From positions 1 through 64,000 of the forward strand of contig JAQWSX010000103.1 of assembly GCA_029242935.1 (NCBI GenBank): 64,000 nt of DNA, in the 5' to 3' direction. The translations under genes were made by a program, and so were the position numbers. Shown here in pieces: positions 34,510 through 44,985 of the stretch; positions within the stretch are counted from its first letter, which is position 1, and each line of letters begins with the position of its first letter. Origin of the DNA: Akkermansiaceae bacterium (lineage in GTDB: Bacteria; Verrucomicrobiota; Verrucomicrobiia; Verrucomicrobiales; Akkermansiaceae). The notes beneath the pieces are model-generated. The model made no database searches, was not told the origin of the DNA, and saw only the letters and a program-made list of their open reading frames with translations.

Positions 34510-36336
34510 ATGTCTCAGTTTCGCAATCTCGCCATCATCGCCCACGTTGACCACGGTAAAACCACCCTTGTCGATGAACTCCTCAAAGCCGGTGGCGCCT
34601 ACCGAGAAAATCAGGCCGTCACTGAACGCGCCATGGACTCGATGGATTTGGAGCGGGAAAAAGGCATTACGATTAAGGCGAAAAATACCGCCGTTCACTG
34701 GGGCAATCACATCATCAATATCGTCGACACTCCGGGCCATGCCGACTTCGGCGGCGAAGTTGAGCGAGTTATGAAGATGGTCGATGGTGTCATTCTTGTT
34801 GTTGATGCCTTTGGCGGCCCTCAGGCTCAGACTCGTTTCGTTCTCCGCAAGGCCCTCCAAGAAGGGCTAAAGCCCATCATTGTCGTCAATAAGATTGATC
34901 GACCCAATTCAGATCCACTCGGCGTTCATGATCAGGTTCTTGAACTGTTCCTCGAACTTGAGGCTACTGACGATCAGTTCAATGCCCCCACTCTATACGG
35001 ATCTGCTAAAAACGGATTCTTCTCAAATGTCCATGATGCCACTGAGGGCGATTGCGTTCCCCTTCTCGAAGCGATAATCGAAAACATTCCGGCTCCGAAA
35101 GTTCTCGCAGATGACAACTTTAAAATGCTCGTCTCCAATATCGACTGGGACGACTATGTTGGCCGGATTGCTATCGGAAAAGTCCTCTCTGGATCGGTCA
35201 AAAAAGGCGACAACGTCTTTCGATTTCTTAAAGACGGTAGCAAGGTGCGCTCTAAGATCGGTAAGGTTTTTGAATACACTAATCTCGGTATCCAAGAGGT
35301 TACCGATGGCGTCGCTGGAAACATCGTGGGGATCGCGGGATTTGAAGATGCCGACATCGGGGAAACTCTCGCAGCAGAAGAAGAGTCCGAGCCGCTCCCC
35401 CCGGTTAATATCGACCCACCTTCGGTCCAAATGCAGTTCTCGATCAACGATGGCCCTTTCGCCGGCAGGGATGGCAAGCACGTGCAGTCCCGTGTGATAC
35501 GTGACCGACTCTATCGCGAGATGAAAACCAACGTCTCCATTCATGTTGAAGATTCGGAAATGGCTGGTGTATTTAACGTTTCAGCTCGCGGCGCCATGCA
35601 AATCGCGGTTCTCGTTGAGACGATGAGACGCGAGGGTTTCGAAATCCTTGTCTCTCGGCCGACTGTAATCATCAAGCGCGATGAAAAGGATAAACGCCTT
35701 GAGCCATGGGAGATTCTCTATCTCGAACTCCCTTCAGAATATGCCAATCCTCTCCTTAAGATCCTTAATGATCGCAAAGGGATACTTCAGGACATGACCA
35801 CCAACGATGCCTCTGGTCGCACCTTGATCACCGCTAGTATTCCTACCCGCGGGATCATCGGCCTCGAATTTGAGCTCGTGAATATCACTTCTGGTCACGG
35901 GATCATGTCACACCTCTTCGATGAGTATAAGGCATGGGCTGGAACCATCCAAACCCGACAAGCTGGAACCCTCGTTTCAATGGATACCGGCCCAGCTACC
36001 GCTTATTCGCTTCTCGCACTTGAAGGTCGAGGCACCCTCTTCGTCAACCCAACGGAGGAAGTTTACACTGGTATGATCATTGGCGAAAACTCTCGAGCCG
36101 ACGATCTTCCGGTGAATCCGGTCAAAGCAAAGAAGCTTGATAACATCCGCTCGGCAACCAAGGAGAATACGGCTAAGCTCGCCCCCGCTCTCAAATTCTC
36201 ACTTGAACGTGCTATCGAGTATATTGATCCCGACGAACTCGTCGAAGCGACTCCAAATTACCTTCGCCTCCGCAAGCGTATCCTTGACCCCAACGAGCGC
36301 AAGCGCGCTAACAAAGCCGCCAAGATGGATTCCTAG
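34510..36336 (+). CDS. typA: Ribosome-associated translational GTPase TypA/BipA
   Basis: The 608-residue GTPase has G1 [17 protein letters not shown], the switch-1 region [12 protein letters not shown]3 [15 protein letters not shown] and G4 VVNKIDRP. Domain II, the EF-G-like domains III and V and the TypA-specific C-terminal domain follow, the last with [18 protein letters not shown]. TypA binds the 70S ribosome and helps 50S assembly, mainly at low temperature or under stress. A hairpin in the leader ends 34 bases before the ATG. No Shine-Dalgarno sequence is obvious. Confidence 0.97.
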   Translation: MSQFRNLAIIAHVDHGKTTLVDELLKAGGAYRENQAVTERAMDSMDLEREKGITIKAKNTAVHWGNHIINIVDTPGHADFGGEVERVMKMVDGVILVVDAFGGPQAQTRFVLRKALQEGLKPIIVVNKIDRPNSDPLGVHDQVLELFLELEATDDQFNAPTLYGSAKNGFFSNVHDATEGDCVPLLEAIIENIPAPKVLADDNFKMLVSNIDWDDYVGRIAIGKVLSGSVKKGDNVFRFLKDGSKVRSKIGKVFEYTNLGIQEVTDGVAGNIVGIAGFEDADIGETLAAEEESEPLPPVNIDPPSVQMQFSINDGPFAGRDGKHVQSRVIRDRLYREMKTNVSIHVEDSEMAGVFNVSARGAMQIAVLVETMRREGFEILVSRPTVIIKRDEKDKRLEPWEILYLELPSEYANPLLKILNDRKGILQDMTTNDASGRTLITASIPTRGIIGLEFELVNITSGHGIMSHLFDEYKAWAGTIQTRQAGTLVSMDTGPATAYSLLALEGRGTLFVNPTEEVYTGMIIGENSRADDLPVNPVKAKKLDNIRSATKENTAKLAPALKFSLERAIEYIDPDELVEATPNYLRLRKRILDPNERKRANKAAKMDS

Positions 36337-36467
36337 CATTCCTTGCGGCGCGATACTAATAAACTGTGATGTTCGCCTATGCCTCCAGAGCACCGACTCT
36401 AATTTGGGGCTGAATAGGATTTACCACCATGAAAGCTAGGACGCTCTAGGGTATCCCCCCGCCATCC

Positions 36468-37385
36468 CTATTCCTTACGGGGTCGCAGAATTAAAATTGA
36501 CCGGAAGGCATCTTGCCTGATCCAGCGAATCGCTTCCTTATGGTTGGTGGGAAAGAAATTATCCATGACACCAACTAGCTTCACACCATCAATTTCGCAG
36601 TAGCCTACGCCGGCAACTTCGTGAGGCCATGAAAGTTGAGGTTTATGGGCAACGCGAACCATGCACGACAACAGAGCCGGCCTTGAACTATCAATTTCCT
36701 TCTTAAAAAGTGGAAAGGTAAATCGGCCCAACCCCATTTGTATCGGAACATTGTAGGCCACCGTTTCAGCCTTCAACACTTTCAAAAGTTCACTTGGATA
36801 AGCTCCAGCCAAAGCCATTCGATTTGGCGTAAAACCATCAAGGTCTGGAAATGGCGTCATCTTAAGTTTGCTGCGCAAACGTAACACGAGATCCTTAATT
36901 GTTTTATCGTCACCGCGCCATTGAGGGTATTTCTGATTGGCCCAGTACGAAACCACACTGGCTGCAGCGGTCGGAACGCAACCCGACGCCATGGATTTTT
37001 GATCCTTCTCCTCGATAGGGAACTGCTGGAAAGATGGAATGCCCCGAATCGCCCGCCCCGAATCACTCTTCACTTCAAAATCGTCGTCGAGCGAAAACTC
37101 GACAAGCCTCCCCTCGCCCAAGCTATCCCAAATCAGATGTCCGGACGCTCCATTCGGCCCCGCAATCACCGCAGACCAAACTGGCGGAAGATTCAATGGT
37201 TGATGAAGATCGGGTTTCTCTGAGATAAGCCGAACCTTCGTTAAGGTCGCCGACTTCCAGGCTGTTGCCCACGGCTGGGAAAGAATTTCCTTTAAAATGG
37301 AAGGGCCCCGCTTACTCAGTTCAGGTTTAGCACCTGCAAGCTGGATGATCGCGATTAGAAAAGAAAACAAGGTGATTTTGCTCAT
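36468..37385 (-). CDS. Secreted C39-like cysteine peptidase domain protein
   Basis: The 305-residue protein starts at ATG 37385 (a GTG at 37388 is the alternative) with a signal peptide (MSKITLFSFLIAIIQLAGA). The second half looks like a peptidase C39-like/papain-like domain: the Cys in SMASGCVPTAAASVVSYWA (about residue 136), the His in SWPHEVAGVGYCEI (about 255) and Asp/Asn in VGVMDNFFP. All three catalytic positions are therefore present. The first 110 residues have no recognisable domain. It lies three bases behind the Tat TIM-barrel gene, in one operon. Target and specificity are unknown. Confidence 0.7.
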   Translation of the reverse strand: MSKITLFSFLIAIIQLAGAKPELSKRGPSILKEILSQPWATAWKSATLTKVRLISEKPDLHQPLNLPPVWSAVIAGPNGASGHLIWDSLGEGRLVEFSLDDDFEVKSDSGRAIRGIPSFQQFPIEEKDQKSMASGCVPTAAASVVSYWANQKYPQWRGDDKTIKDLVLRLRSKLKMTPFPDLDGFTPNRMALAGAYPSELLKVLKAETVAYNVPIQMGLGRFTFPLFKKEIDSSRPALLSCMVRVAHKPQLSWPHEVAGVGYCEIDGVKLVGVMDNFFPTNHKEAIRWIRQDAFRSILILRPRKE

Positions 37386-37388
37386 CAC

Positions 37389-38276
37389 TTAGCCGAGTTT
37401 TTGAAGTGTCTTTTGAATTAGCTTTTTTGTTCTCAAGACACCGGACACCGAGTCAGCAGCGCCCTCGAATTCAATTCCAATAAATCCTTTAAAGCCCCCT
37501 TCTTTTACAATTTTAAGCATCCGTGCAAAGTCAGTATGAGCTGCCTCGCCATCTGAGTTAATCTCATGAACCTTTGCACAGATTGCTTTGGCCCATGGCA
37601 ACATATCTTCAACACCTTGATATTTGTCGTAGTCTTTGAAGTTTCCAAAGTCTGGCAGGGTTCCGCAATTATCTCGCTTTACCAAACTCATTACTTCCTT
37701 TACCCAATCGCCTTTGCTCGACCAATTCCCATGATTCTCAACAATGGCATTCACCTTCATCGGTTCGAGGATTTCACAAAGTTGATTGAGTCCATCGATC
37801 GCCTGTTTCTTTACCTCTGCCCGATTACCCTTTGAGCGACAATCTACCCGGATTGAATGGCACCCTAGCGCCTTCGCGAACTGACCCCAGCGTCCAAGGT
37901 ATGCCGCTGCCTTTTTTCGCTCTTGGGCTTTAGCCGAATCCAGAGCTAAGTCTGAGCGACAAAGTATCAGCTGGTTCTCAACTCCAAGATCACCACAACG
38001 GTTTTTAAGCTCCGAAAGAAATTTCGCTGAACCTAGTTTTTCTTCAAAGAAACCGTTAAAATACTCGAGTGCCTTGATCTTTGTTTTTTCAACTGCGAAC
38101 TTTGGGTAGTCTAGAGGATCAAGCTTCTTCGAGCGGAACATACGATTAAAGGAATACTGCTGGAGAGAAATTTGAAGCCAGGGCGCACTCCTTTCCTTGG
38201 CTCTCAAGAGAGAGCCCGGAAAAGTGACCGGAATGGCCGTGGCGAGAAACGAGCGTCTAGAAGTTAGAGTATTCAA
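37389..38276 (-). CDS. Tat-exported sugar phosphate isomerase/epimerase-like TIM-barrel protein
   Basis: The 295-residue protein begins with TTG at 38276 and a twin-arginine leader (TSRRSFLATAIPVTFPGSLL). The mature part is an AP-endonuclease-2-like TIM barrel: KTKIKALEYFNGFFEEKLG, ALGCHSIRVDCRSKG, NAIVENHGNWSSKG, GTLPDFGNF and KGFIGIEFEGAADS, with His, Glu and Asp residues where this family binds a divalent metal. It resembles hydroxypyruvate isomerase or inosose dehydratase relatives, but the substrate is unknown. It is followed after three bases by the C39-like peptidase gene. Confidence 0.82.
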   Translation of the reverse strand: MNTLTSRRSFLATAIPVTFPGSLLRAKERSAPWLQISLQQYSFNRMFRSKKLDPLDYPKFAVEKTKIKALEYFNGFFEEKLGSAKFLSELKNRCGDLGVENQLILCRSDLALDSAKAQERKKAAAYLGRWGQFAKALGCHSIRVDCRSKGNRAEVKKQAIDGLNQLCEILEPMKVNAIVENHGNWSSKGDWVKEVMSLVKRDNCGTLPDFGNFKDYDKYQGVEDMLPWAKAICAKVHEINSDGEAAHTDFARMLKIVKEGGFKGFIGIEFEGAADSVSGVLRTKKLIQKTLQKLG

Positions 38277-38416
38277 AGTCGTTCTTTAAGGTTTAGAGTG
38301 AGGACGATAGAGACTGTTAATCGTTAGCCAAGATTCTTTTCAATAGGCCAAGCCACAGGCGTTTCGCTCCCTTTTTTAAAACCAATATGGAATTTGACCT
38401 GAGAGCACTCGCCAAG

Positions 38417-38454
38417 AAAAAGGAAAGGAAGTCCCGAATCAGGCCCTCCTTTCC
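38417..38454 (-). terminator. Candidate terminator for the CotH/lamin-tail gene
   Basis: On the minus strand GGAAAGGA (38454-38447) and TTCCTTTCC close a stem around an 18-base loop, followed by TTTTTC. It lies about 30 bases after the stop codon at 38484. The stem has one bulged T and is AG/CT-rich, so strength is moderate. Confidence 0.6.
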
Positions 38455-38483
38455 GCTTTTCTTACGAGATTGCGTGCGCGTAA

Positions 38484-41400
38484 CTACCTCTGCTGGAACC
38501 TGAGACGCATGAAAACCTTGGCGGCGTTGGGAAGTGCGCTTTGATAAGTGACCTCGGAAGTATTTTCGCCAGTTGATTCCTCACTGACAAACGAGACCAT
38601 CTCGCCACTGCTCCAATTCTTAAGATCGGTTGAGATCTCCACGATGAAATTCACATCGCCAGCCGCGGTGTTCTTTGGAAAGGTAATCCGGAGATCGCCA
38701 CCACCATCCACTCGACTCCTTATGGCCGCTTGGCCTGACGAGCTATCAGAATCAGCTGTCCCCATGGCATATTCCGCGAACGCGGTAAGACCGTCATTGT
38801 CCAAATCCGCGTTAGGATCACCGGCAAAAACAGTTTTGTTTTCACCAATACCGGGTGTGCCGCCCTGACGGCCAGTCGACCAGCTTTCAGGAAGGCTGTG
38901 ATCAGGTGCACTATTTGGAGAATTGAGCACAAGACTGAATCCATCGCCGTCTGCAGCTTCCGGCCAGGGTGATTTGTCATTGTAGGTGAACTCTTTGATT
39001 GGGGCGCCATCAATTCCAACAATAAGGACGCGCTCGCCGCTGTTGGATAATTTCGTCCCTTCTTGGAACTGGCCAACAACAAAACTATCGAGCGCTGAAC
39101 CATAGCGTGCTCTGAATGCTGCAGTATCACTGACAACAAGTACCCGGGCTCCCGCAGCGAGCTGCATCCCCACCGGGAATGTGAAATTCGCCCCCGCATC
39201 GAAAGCGACTCCCGACAAATCAATGGCGATATCACTGATGTTAACGAACTCGATAAACTCAAACAGATCCTGATCATCATATCCGGCAGCTATCTCCACT
39301 GCTGAAGGCTCAGCTGGGTGATACATAATCTCTGAAACCATTAGATTCTCTCTAGTTGCTGGCGTGGTGCCCACCGCGTATGGGCTGATTGTTGGAGCTC
39401 CCCAGAAGTCCCCGTCACGGACTCGTGCAATTACAACCTGGCTTTCATTCAACAACAAGGGGCTGGCAGCTACAGTTTCATTGATGTCGAGTCCAGCCCG
39501 GATGAGGAAGTCTGACCCATTTAGCGAAGAGTTCATTGCATGGATCGCTAAGACATTAGTGCCGTTACGAAATGCATCAAGGTAAGCCGAGATATCGATC
39601 TGTCGTCCTGCGACGACATTTGAATCTGAAGTGGATCCCGATGAGGTACTATTCCAAGCAACTGGGTCTGGCGCATTAATGGAGGCAATTTCAACGCCAT
39701 TCAAGTAAGCAACGAAGCCGTCATCAGCTTGCACGTTTAGTGTTCCTCCATTTACGGCACCAGCATTATTGAAGTCGAATTCCCAGCGGAAATAGGCACC
39801 TCCATTGACGCCTTTGAGTTCATTAGCAATATTGGTTGCGATCAATGGTTCCAGTGTGCCACCTACTGATTCCCAACCCACACCCGAGTTTGCCTGTGTC
39901 CAACCTGAGGCATCAAAATTCGCTTGAGTCCATGTTAAGCCTAGCGAGTTATCGGTCGGAACCAAGTAATCCACGGGCGCATCCATTACTAATAAGATAG
40001 AATCAACCGCGCCACCGTCGAATCGTTTTGCTGTTGGTGAAACTCCGCCTCCAGGGGCTCTTGGGTCACTACCGTCGGTCGTGTAAAAAGCCTGCCCTTC
40101 CGGAAAGTTCATAATCAAATTCGTTCCAACTGGGACACTGCCACTAGCGACACTAAATTCCGGTTCAGATGGGAATTGCGCGTCAATCCATTCAGCTCGC
40201 GCTTTTAACCAACCTTTCATGTGGGTGATCTCCCCTGTCCAACCTCTGTCGCCCTCACCATATGTTCCTCCATTAGGTGCGACATTCCATCGCGAAAAGT
40301 TACGATCCTGAGGGGCAGGCAATGCCGGATTAGCGCCAGAATTGACATCCAGCGGATCAGCATATTTGTCAACCGTGGCATTAAGATTGTCGATCGACAT
40401 GACCGTCTTCCGAAGACTAAACCAGCGGTCGATCCATCTTTGCATTACGTCTGGTCTCGTACTCTGGGCAGTTGGGGGACCCTGTGTGTTACGGCGGTAG
40501 CCCATCACTTTTCCATAATATGGATAACGACTATCATACCATGTCCTACTCGAGTCCCCTGTTCCATTCCACCCACGATTTGGAGTGCGATCACGTCCGT
40601 CCTCCGAACCCATGTTACGATCGAAGTCCCAGATAGGACCTCCCTGTAACTTCCCACCACGCGGCTTGTGCAAGAAGGCACTCAAGCGCCCCCAGTCGAC
40701 ATTCATCGCGAAGTTGTTGAGCATGATGTGGTCGATGAAAGAATTAACGTCGATGTAATCGGAGAAATGCAAACCTGTCTCAGGATTGATTCCATCTGTT
40801 GCATCGAGAGCATCATCGGCTTCCTCAAGATATTTCGTGAGCCAAGCCGTCTGAGATCGGTTTATAAAGAAATCTTCTGGCCGGTTTCTATCGCTCGACC
40901 CACCCGGATAAACGTAGACAAAATTACCCATACCTGAGGAAGAGAAGGTTGGATTACCACGATCCCGCTTGAAGATATATCCGCCTGAAATGTCAGCATC
41001 AAATGGAGCTAACGCCCCAGGGCCGCCATTTGTGAAATTATTCTCGATGATGGTTGGATTCAGGCCGTCCACGTCGATTCGAGATTCCCCTCGATCCAGT
41101 CTTTCGCCCAAGGTGTAGACACCATAGTAGTCATTGCCACCGACATTGTTTCGGAGGTTGTTCCAAAGCTCGACATGTTGCGTCCTTGCCGCATAGCGAC
41201 CCATCTGACGGCTGATATCGTAAATGAATGGATTTCGGATCAAGGCACGGTCGAACTGGTAGAACGACCCTAGAATCCAGTCATTATCTGCCCCGAATCC
41301 GAGCGGCTCGATATTCTTCTCCTCGTAATCATTCTCGGTCCATGCTTCGACTGAAAAATGATTCTTTGGCCATCCACCTGAACTTGACCCACGTTTACGA

Positions 41401-42923
41401 CTTCCCATGCGAGTGACGAGGTCGGGTGGGTTCAGCATCGATGAACGCATAACACCACCTCCTATGTCCTTCGGCTCAAAGATTGCCATCATCATCGGCA
41501 ATCTATTTGTCGCTCCCGCAGAGGGAATATTACCCTTGCCAAAGTTGTCGATAAGAATTGTCGGGAGGTTTGAGGTGAATTCAGCGGCGTCGCTCTCAAG
41601 GCGAAAATAAGCGTGGGTTTCGATAGGCCCATCCAAGGCTCCTGGAACAAACGCTCGTGTTCTGAGCAAAGTGTTGTCGGTAATTGTTAGTGACTCGGTG
41701 TATTCTGGCGACTCAGCACCGAGATCGTTAGTTGGGATGCTCCCGTCAGTGGTGTAGCGGATAGTTGCTTTAGGGTTATCAGATGTGAGACCGACGCTTA
41801 TTGATCCGGACGTAAATGTTCTTGTCGGTGTATCGACCGTCACGTAGGCAGGAGCGAGTTTTCCAGGGCTATTTGGATTGCCCGGAGTAGGCTCCTCAAA
41901 GAAGGCCGCCACATCGCCGCTAGTGGCATCTTTCGATACTACTGTCAGTTTTGGTAATAAAAGTAGATCAGACCCATTCGGCGACGTATTCATGACTTGG
42001 AACGCGAGGATGTTGGTTCCGCTAACAAGCTTTCCGGTGAAATCTACCTCATAAGTGTCGGGAACCACAGCGAGACTATCCGTGTGTGATCGGGTCGCTC
42101 TTGAATTCCAGACGATTGGGTTTGGTGCGTTTTCAGAAAGGATTTGCTCCCCGTTTAGATATCCAACGACACCATCCTCCCAATTAAGATCGAGAACCAT
42201 TCTCTGAACAGCACTGGGATCATCAATCGTGATGGGCACTCGGACATAAATTGAAGCATTCACTCCCTTCGCTACAGATGAAAGATTCCCATCATTACCA
42301 AGAAGATCCAGGTAAGGCCCAGATGTATCCCAACCGAACGCAAGTGCGGCACTACTCCATGCAGAATCATTATAAGCAGGAACCCGCCAGTCTTCGGCGC
42401 CGGGATCGGTAGCTGGGATAAGGTATTTAGCATTAACGCCCTGATCGACCGGAACTGTGACAATCGATGCTCCAACTGTGCCAACGCCATATGAAATGTC
42501 TTCAAACTGAGGTGGAGGATCGAAGGAAGATGCAATCGTCTTTCCATCAGGTTTTACTAACCCGATAAACTCATCGGGCTGGAGGGTGAAGTTGGTGTGT
42601 AGAATACCGGTGGGATCAACCCGATTCTTATTGGAAGCGAAAATAACAAGAAAGTCATTTGGGCGAAGCGTTACGGCTGGAATCGCCCATTTAGCGAGGT
42701 CTTTAGGATCATCCGTTAAATACCAACCCTCCAATGACACGGCAGTGTCATCGGTATTTTCAATTTCTATCCAATCGGAAGAATCACCATCTTCGTCGAC
42801 AAGAGAGCGAGTGTTGAGAGCTACAAATTCAGAGATCCGGGGAGCAGCGTGAAGAGGGAGAAATCCCGAGGAAATAAGAAGAAGGAAAAGTGACCAGATG
42901 AACGTCTTAAAGCCTAATAACAT
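38484..42923 (-). CDS. Secreted CotH kinase-like protein with lamin-tail domains
   Basis: The protein is about 1479 residues from the ATG at 42923, which follows an AAAGGA ribosome binding site and gives a signal peptide (LLGFKTFIWSLFLLLISSG). Domains in rough order are: lamin-tail domain (30-130); first jelly roll (165-300, with GYLNGEQILSENAPNPIVWN); chitobiase-C-like domain (315-390, ATIRYTTDGSIPTNDLG); CotH core (505-775, ending GGPIWDFDRNMGSEDGRDR); a second TTDGSDPRAPGGG repeat (945-965); a second jelly roll (990-1140, AYLNGVEIASINAPDPVAWN); and a second lamin-tail domain (1195-1325). CotH proteins are atypical kinases that can phosphorylate secreted proteins. Function here is unknown; the layout suits cell-surface binding of a polymer. 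Confidence 0.82.
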   Translation of the reverse strand: MLLGFKTFIWSLFLLLISSGFLPLHAAPRISEFVALNTRSLVDEDGDSSDWIEIENTDDTAVSLEGWYLTDDPKDLAKWAIPAVTLRPNDFLVIFASNKNRVDPTGILHTNFTLQPDEFIGLVKPDGKTIASSFDPPPQFEDISYGVGTVGASIVTVPVDQGVNAKYLIPATDPGAEDWRVPAYNDSAWSSAALAFGWDTSGPYLDLLGNDGNLSSVAKGVNASIYVRVPITIDDPSAVQRMVLDLNWEDGVVGYLNGEQILSENAPNPIVWNSRATRSHTDSLAVVPDTYEVDFTGKLVSGTNILAFQVMNTSPNGSDLLLLPKLTVVSKDATSGDVAAFFEEPTPGNPNSPGKLAPAYVTVDTPTRTFTSGSISVGLTSDNPKATIRYTTDGSIPTNDLGAESPEYTESLTITDNTLLRTRAFVPGALDGPIETHAYFRLESDAAEFTSNLPTILIDNFGKGNIPSAGATNRLPMMMAIFEPKDIGGGVMRSSMLNPPDLVTRMGSRKRGSSSGGWPKNHFSVEAWTENDYEEKNIEPLGFGADNDWILGSFYQFDRALIRNPFIYDISRQMGRYAARTQHVELWNNLRNNVGGNDYYGVYTLGERLDRGESRIDVDGLNPTIIENNFTNGGPGALAPFDADISGGYIFKRDRGNPTFSSSGMGNFVYVYPGGSSDRNRPEDFFINRSQTAWLTKYLEEADDALDATDGINPETGLHFSDYIDVNSFIDHIMLNNFAMNVDWGRLSAFLHKPRGGKLQGGPIWDFDRNMGSEDGRDRTPNRGWNGTGDSSRTWYDSRYPYYGKVMGYRRNTQGPPTAQSTRPDVMQRWIDRWFSLRKTVMSIDNLNATVDKYADPLDVNSGANPALPAPQDRNFSRWNVAPNGGTYGEGDRGWTGEITHMKGWLKARAEWIDAQFPSEPEFSVASGSVPVGTNLIMNFPEGQAFYTTDGSDPRAPGGGVSPTAKRFDGGAVDSILLVMDAPVDYLVPTDNSLGLTWTQANFDASGWTQANSGVGWESVGGTLEPLIATNIANELKGVNGGAYFRWEFDFNNAGAVNGGTLNVQADDGFVAYLNGVEIASINAPDPVAWNSTSSGSTSDSNVVAGRQIDISAYLDAFRNGTNVLAIHAMNSSLNGSDFLIRAGLDINETVAASPLLLNESQVVIARVRDGDFWGAPTISPYAVGTTPATRENLMVSEIMYHPAEPSAVEIAAGYDDQDLFEFIEFVNISDIAIDLSGVAFDAGANFTFPVGMQLAAGARVLVVSDTAAFRARYGSALDSFVVGQFQEGTKLSNSGERVLIVGIDGAPIKEFTYNDKSPWPEAADGDGFSLVLNSPNSAPDHSLPESWSTGRQGGTPGIGENKTVFAGDPNADLDNDGLTAFAEYAMGTADSDSSSGQAAIRSRVDGGGDLRITFPKNTAAGDVNFIVEISTDLKNWSSGEMVSFVSEESTGENTSEVTYQSALPNAAKVFMRLRFQQR

Positions 42924-43231
42924 TTTCCTTTCGGGGCCAAAAGAGAGCGAGGACAATAAGGGGAAGAGCGAGCGTCGTAGTGTCATATTGGCTTAAGTTC
43001 GTAAGTATGCTAACAATAAGCGTGATCCACATCGAAAATGTGTCAAATTAAATTAAAAAACATATCGATATCCGTTTCACTCAAAACCGCTATTTCTTTT
43101 TGAACTCCGGGAAATCTATTGGGAAACAATCGCCTAAAAATTATCCTCAATTCTAGACATTCAAAGGCGATTCCGTGGATTGAGAATCACGGAGCCTTGA
43201 GATGAAATCTCTAACACTGACTTGCGATTAT
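42924..43231. other. Intergenic region between the CotH gene and prfC
   Basis: These 308 bases carry no supportable gene. They must hold the promoter of the CotH gene (minus strand) and the end of prfC. A hairpin with TCCGTG / CACGGA arms and an inner ATT/AAT pair (43172-43193, GAG loop, one bulged G) lies 39 bases after the prfC stop; it lacks a T run, so it is not a standard terminator. The rest is AT-rich. Confidence 0.5.
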
Positions 43232-44869
43232 TTAGGCACTATCGCGGAAAATGAGATGCTCGTTCCGGTCGCTGAGAATTCCGACAAGATACTGGGCAGG
43301 CAAGAGAACAACCCAGTTTCCATCTTGGTCACGGGCCACCACACAACCTGATGGAAGAGTTACTTCAGGTGGTTCACGGTGGCTCCTCGATTTGTCGGGT
43401 TCTTGTTCGACAAACCACTGAACGCAATTCCACCGTGGATGTTCAAGGCGAGTTTCGACCGAGTATTCACTTTCAAGGCGAGCCTGCAGGACTTCGAACT
43501 GGAGCGGACCAACCGCCCCCAGCAAGGGAACGGTCTGAGCACTGCCATGCACATGATAGGCTTGAGCAACGCCTTCTTTCATCAACTGCTCCATTCCTGA
43601 TCGATAGCGTTTGATGTTCGCTGTGTCTTTATTGAGGATGTAAGTGAAGCACTCCGGCGTAAAGCGAGGCATTTCATTGAACGTCACTTCCGGATTATCG
43701 GTGAGAGTGTCGCCAATGAGAAAATTGTAATTTCCCACTAGGGCGAGAATGTCACCCGCGTATGCAGTGTCGAGAGTTTCACGACCCTGACCAAATAACT
43801 TCTGAGCGTTGGCCAGCCTGACTTTTTTCCCGGTGCGTTGATCGACGATCTGCATATCCCGTTCAAAAACTCCTGAAACGATCCTTACGAAAACCGCGCG
43901 ATCCCGGTGGCGGGGATTCATATTGGCCTGTATTTTAAATACAAATCCGGAAAAGCCTCCTGACTCTGGATCCATCATCTCGTCTGCACTCACATTGATC
44001 CGGCCAGCAGGAGGTGGAGCCAGTTCCAAAAAGCTTTCGAGCATATTCTGAACCCCAAAATTGTTCATAGCACTTCCGAAGTAAATGGGCATTTGCTGAC
44101 CTGCCAAAATGCGCTCGACATCGATGGTTTCAGTAAGACCATCGAGCAGTTCAATCTCAGAGGTCACAGCTAAGTAAAGTTCATCGCTCAGGGCCTCGCG
44201 AACTTTGTCGTCTTCGATCCCCGCAACTTCGAGTGGGGCTTTAAACGAGCCGTGTGAGGTTCGTTCGAAAAGATTCACTTCACCTTTGCGACGGTCATAA
44301 ACACCACGAAATCGAGGCCCATCTCCGAGTGGCCAATTCACAGGAGCAGGAGCTAGTTTGAGGACCGTTTCCAATTCATCAATCAACTCTAATGGAGGGC
44401 GCGACGGCCGATCCATTTTGTTGATGAAAACAAAAATCGGAACACCACGACGACGGCAGACTTCAAAGAGCTTCAATGTTTGTGCCTCAATTCCTTTGCC
44501 TGCATCGATAACCATAACGGCAGCATCAACCGCCGAGAGAACCCGATAGGTGTCCTCCGAAAAATCATGGTGTCCCGGAGTATCGAGTAAATTAATACAG
44601 CAATTCTTATATTCAAATTGCAGCACGGTTGAGGACACTGAAATCCCTCTTTCTTTCTCCATCGACATCCAATCGCTGGAGGTGGATTGTTGTTCCTTTT
44701 TTGAAGTTACGCTGCCGGCTAAGCCGATTGCCCCACCATAAAGAAGGAGCTTTTCGGTAAGCGTCGTCTTTCCAGCATCCGGATGAGAAATGATCGCGAA
44801 TGTCCGACGACGTGCAATCTCGCTAGCGGCTGCAAAGGGAACGTTTGGGGTGAAAGCTGGAGTAGTCAA
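43232..44869 (-). CDS. prfC: Peptide chain release factor 3
   Basis: The 545-residue GTPase recycles RF1/RF2 after termination. GTPase motifs are AIISHPDAGKTTLTEKLLLY, KERGISVSSTVLQFEY, LLDTPGHHDFSEDTYRVLSA and FINKMDRPSRPP. The GAIGLAGSV loop after the P-loop and the SDWMSMEKERG segment are RF3-specific and exclude EF-G. The frame begins with TTG at 44869; upstream in the same frame there is a stop codon and no ATG or GTG, so TTG is the only fair choice. Length is normal for RF3. Confidence 0.96.
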   Translation of the reverse strand: MTTPAFTPNVPFAAASEIARRRTFAIISHPDAGKTTLTEKLLLYGGAIGLAGSVTSKKEQQSTSSDWMSMEKERGISVSSTVLQFEYKNCCINLLDTPGHHDFSEDTYRVLSAVDAAVMVIDAGKGIEAQTLKLFEVCRRRGVPIFVFINKMDRPSRPPLELIDELETVLKLAPAPVNWPLGDGPRFRGVYDRRKGEVNLFERTSHGSFKAPLEVAGIEDDKVREALSDELYLAVTSEIELLDGLTETIDVERILAGQQMPIYFGSAMNNFGVQNMLESFLELAPPPAGRINVSADEMMDPESGGFSGFVFKIQANMNPRHRDRAVFVRIVSGVFERDMQIVDQRTGKKVRLANAQKLFGQGRETLDTAYAGDILALVGNYNFLIGDTLTDNPEVTFNEMPRFTPECFTYILNKDTANIKRYRSGMEQLMKEGVAQAYHVHGSAQTVPLLGAVGPLQFEVLQARLESEYSVETRLEHPRWNCVQWFVEQEPDKSRSHREPPEVTLPSGCVVARDQDGNWVVLLPAQYLVGILSDRNEHLIFRDSA

Positions 44870-44985
44870 AAGTGTAGGTGATGGGCGATTTGACCAGATA
44901 GTTTACAGGGCGAACAGAACTGTTTAAAAAGACTAATGATTGCGCCGCTCGCAAAAGATCTCTAACAAGACCCGGTTGTCTCTGA

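Noticed and set aside
43172..43193. Hairpin after prfC as a terminator
   Set aside because: The stem is fair but no T tract follows on the minus strand.
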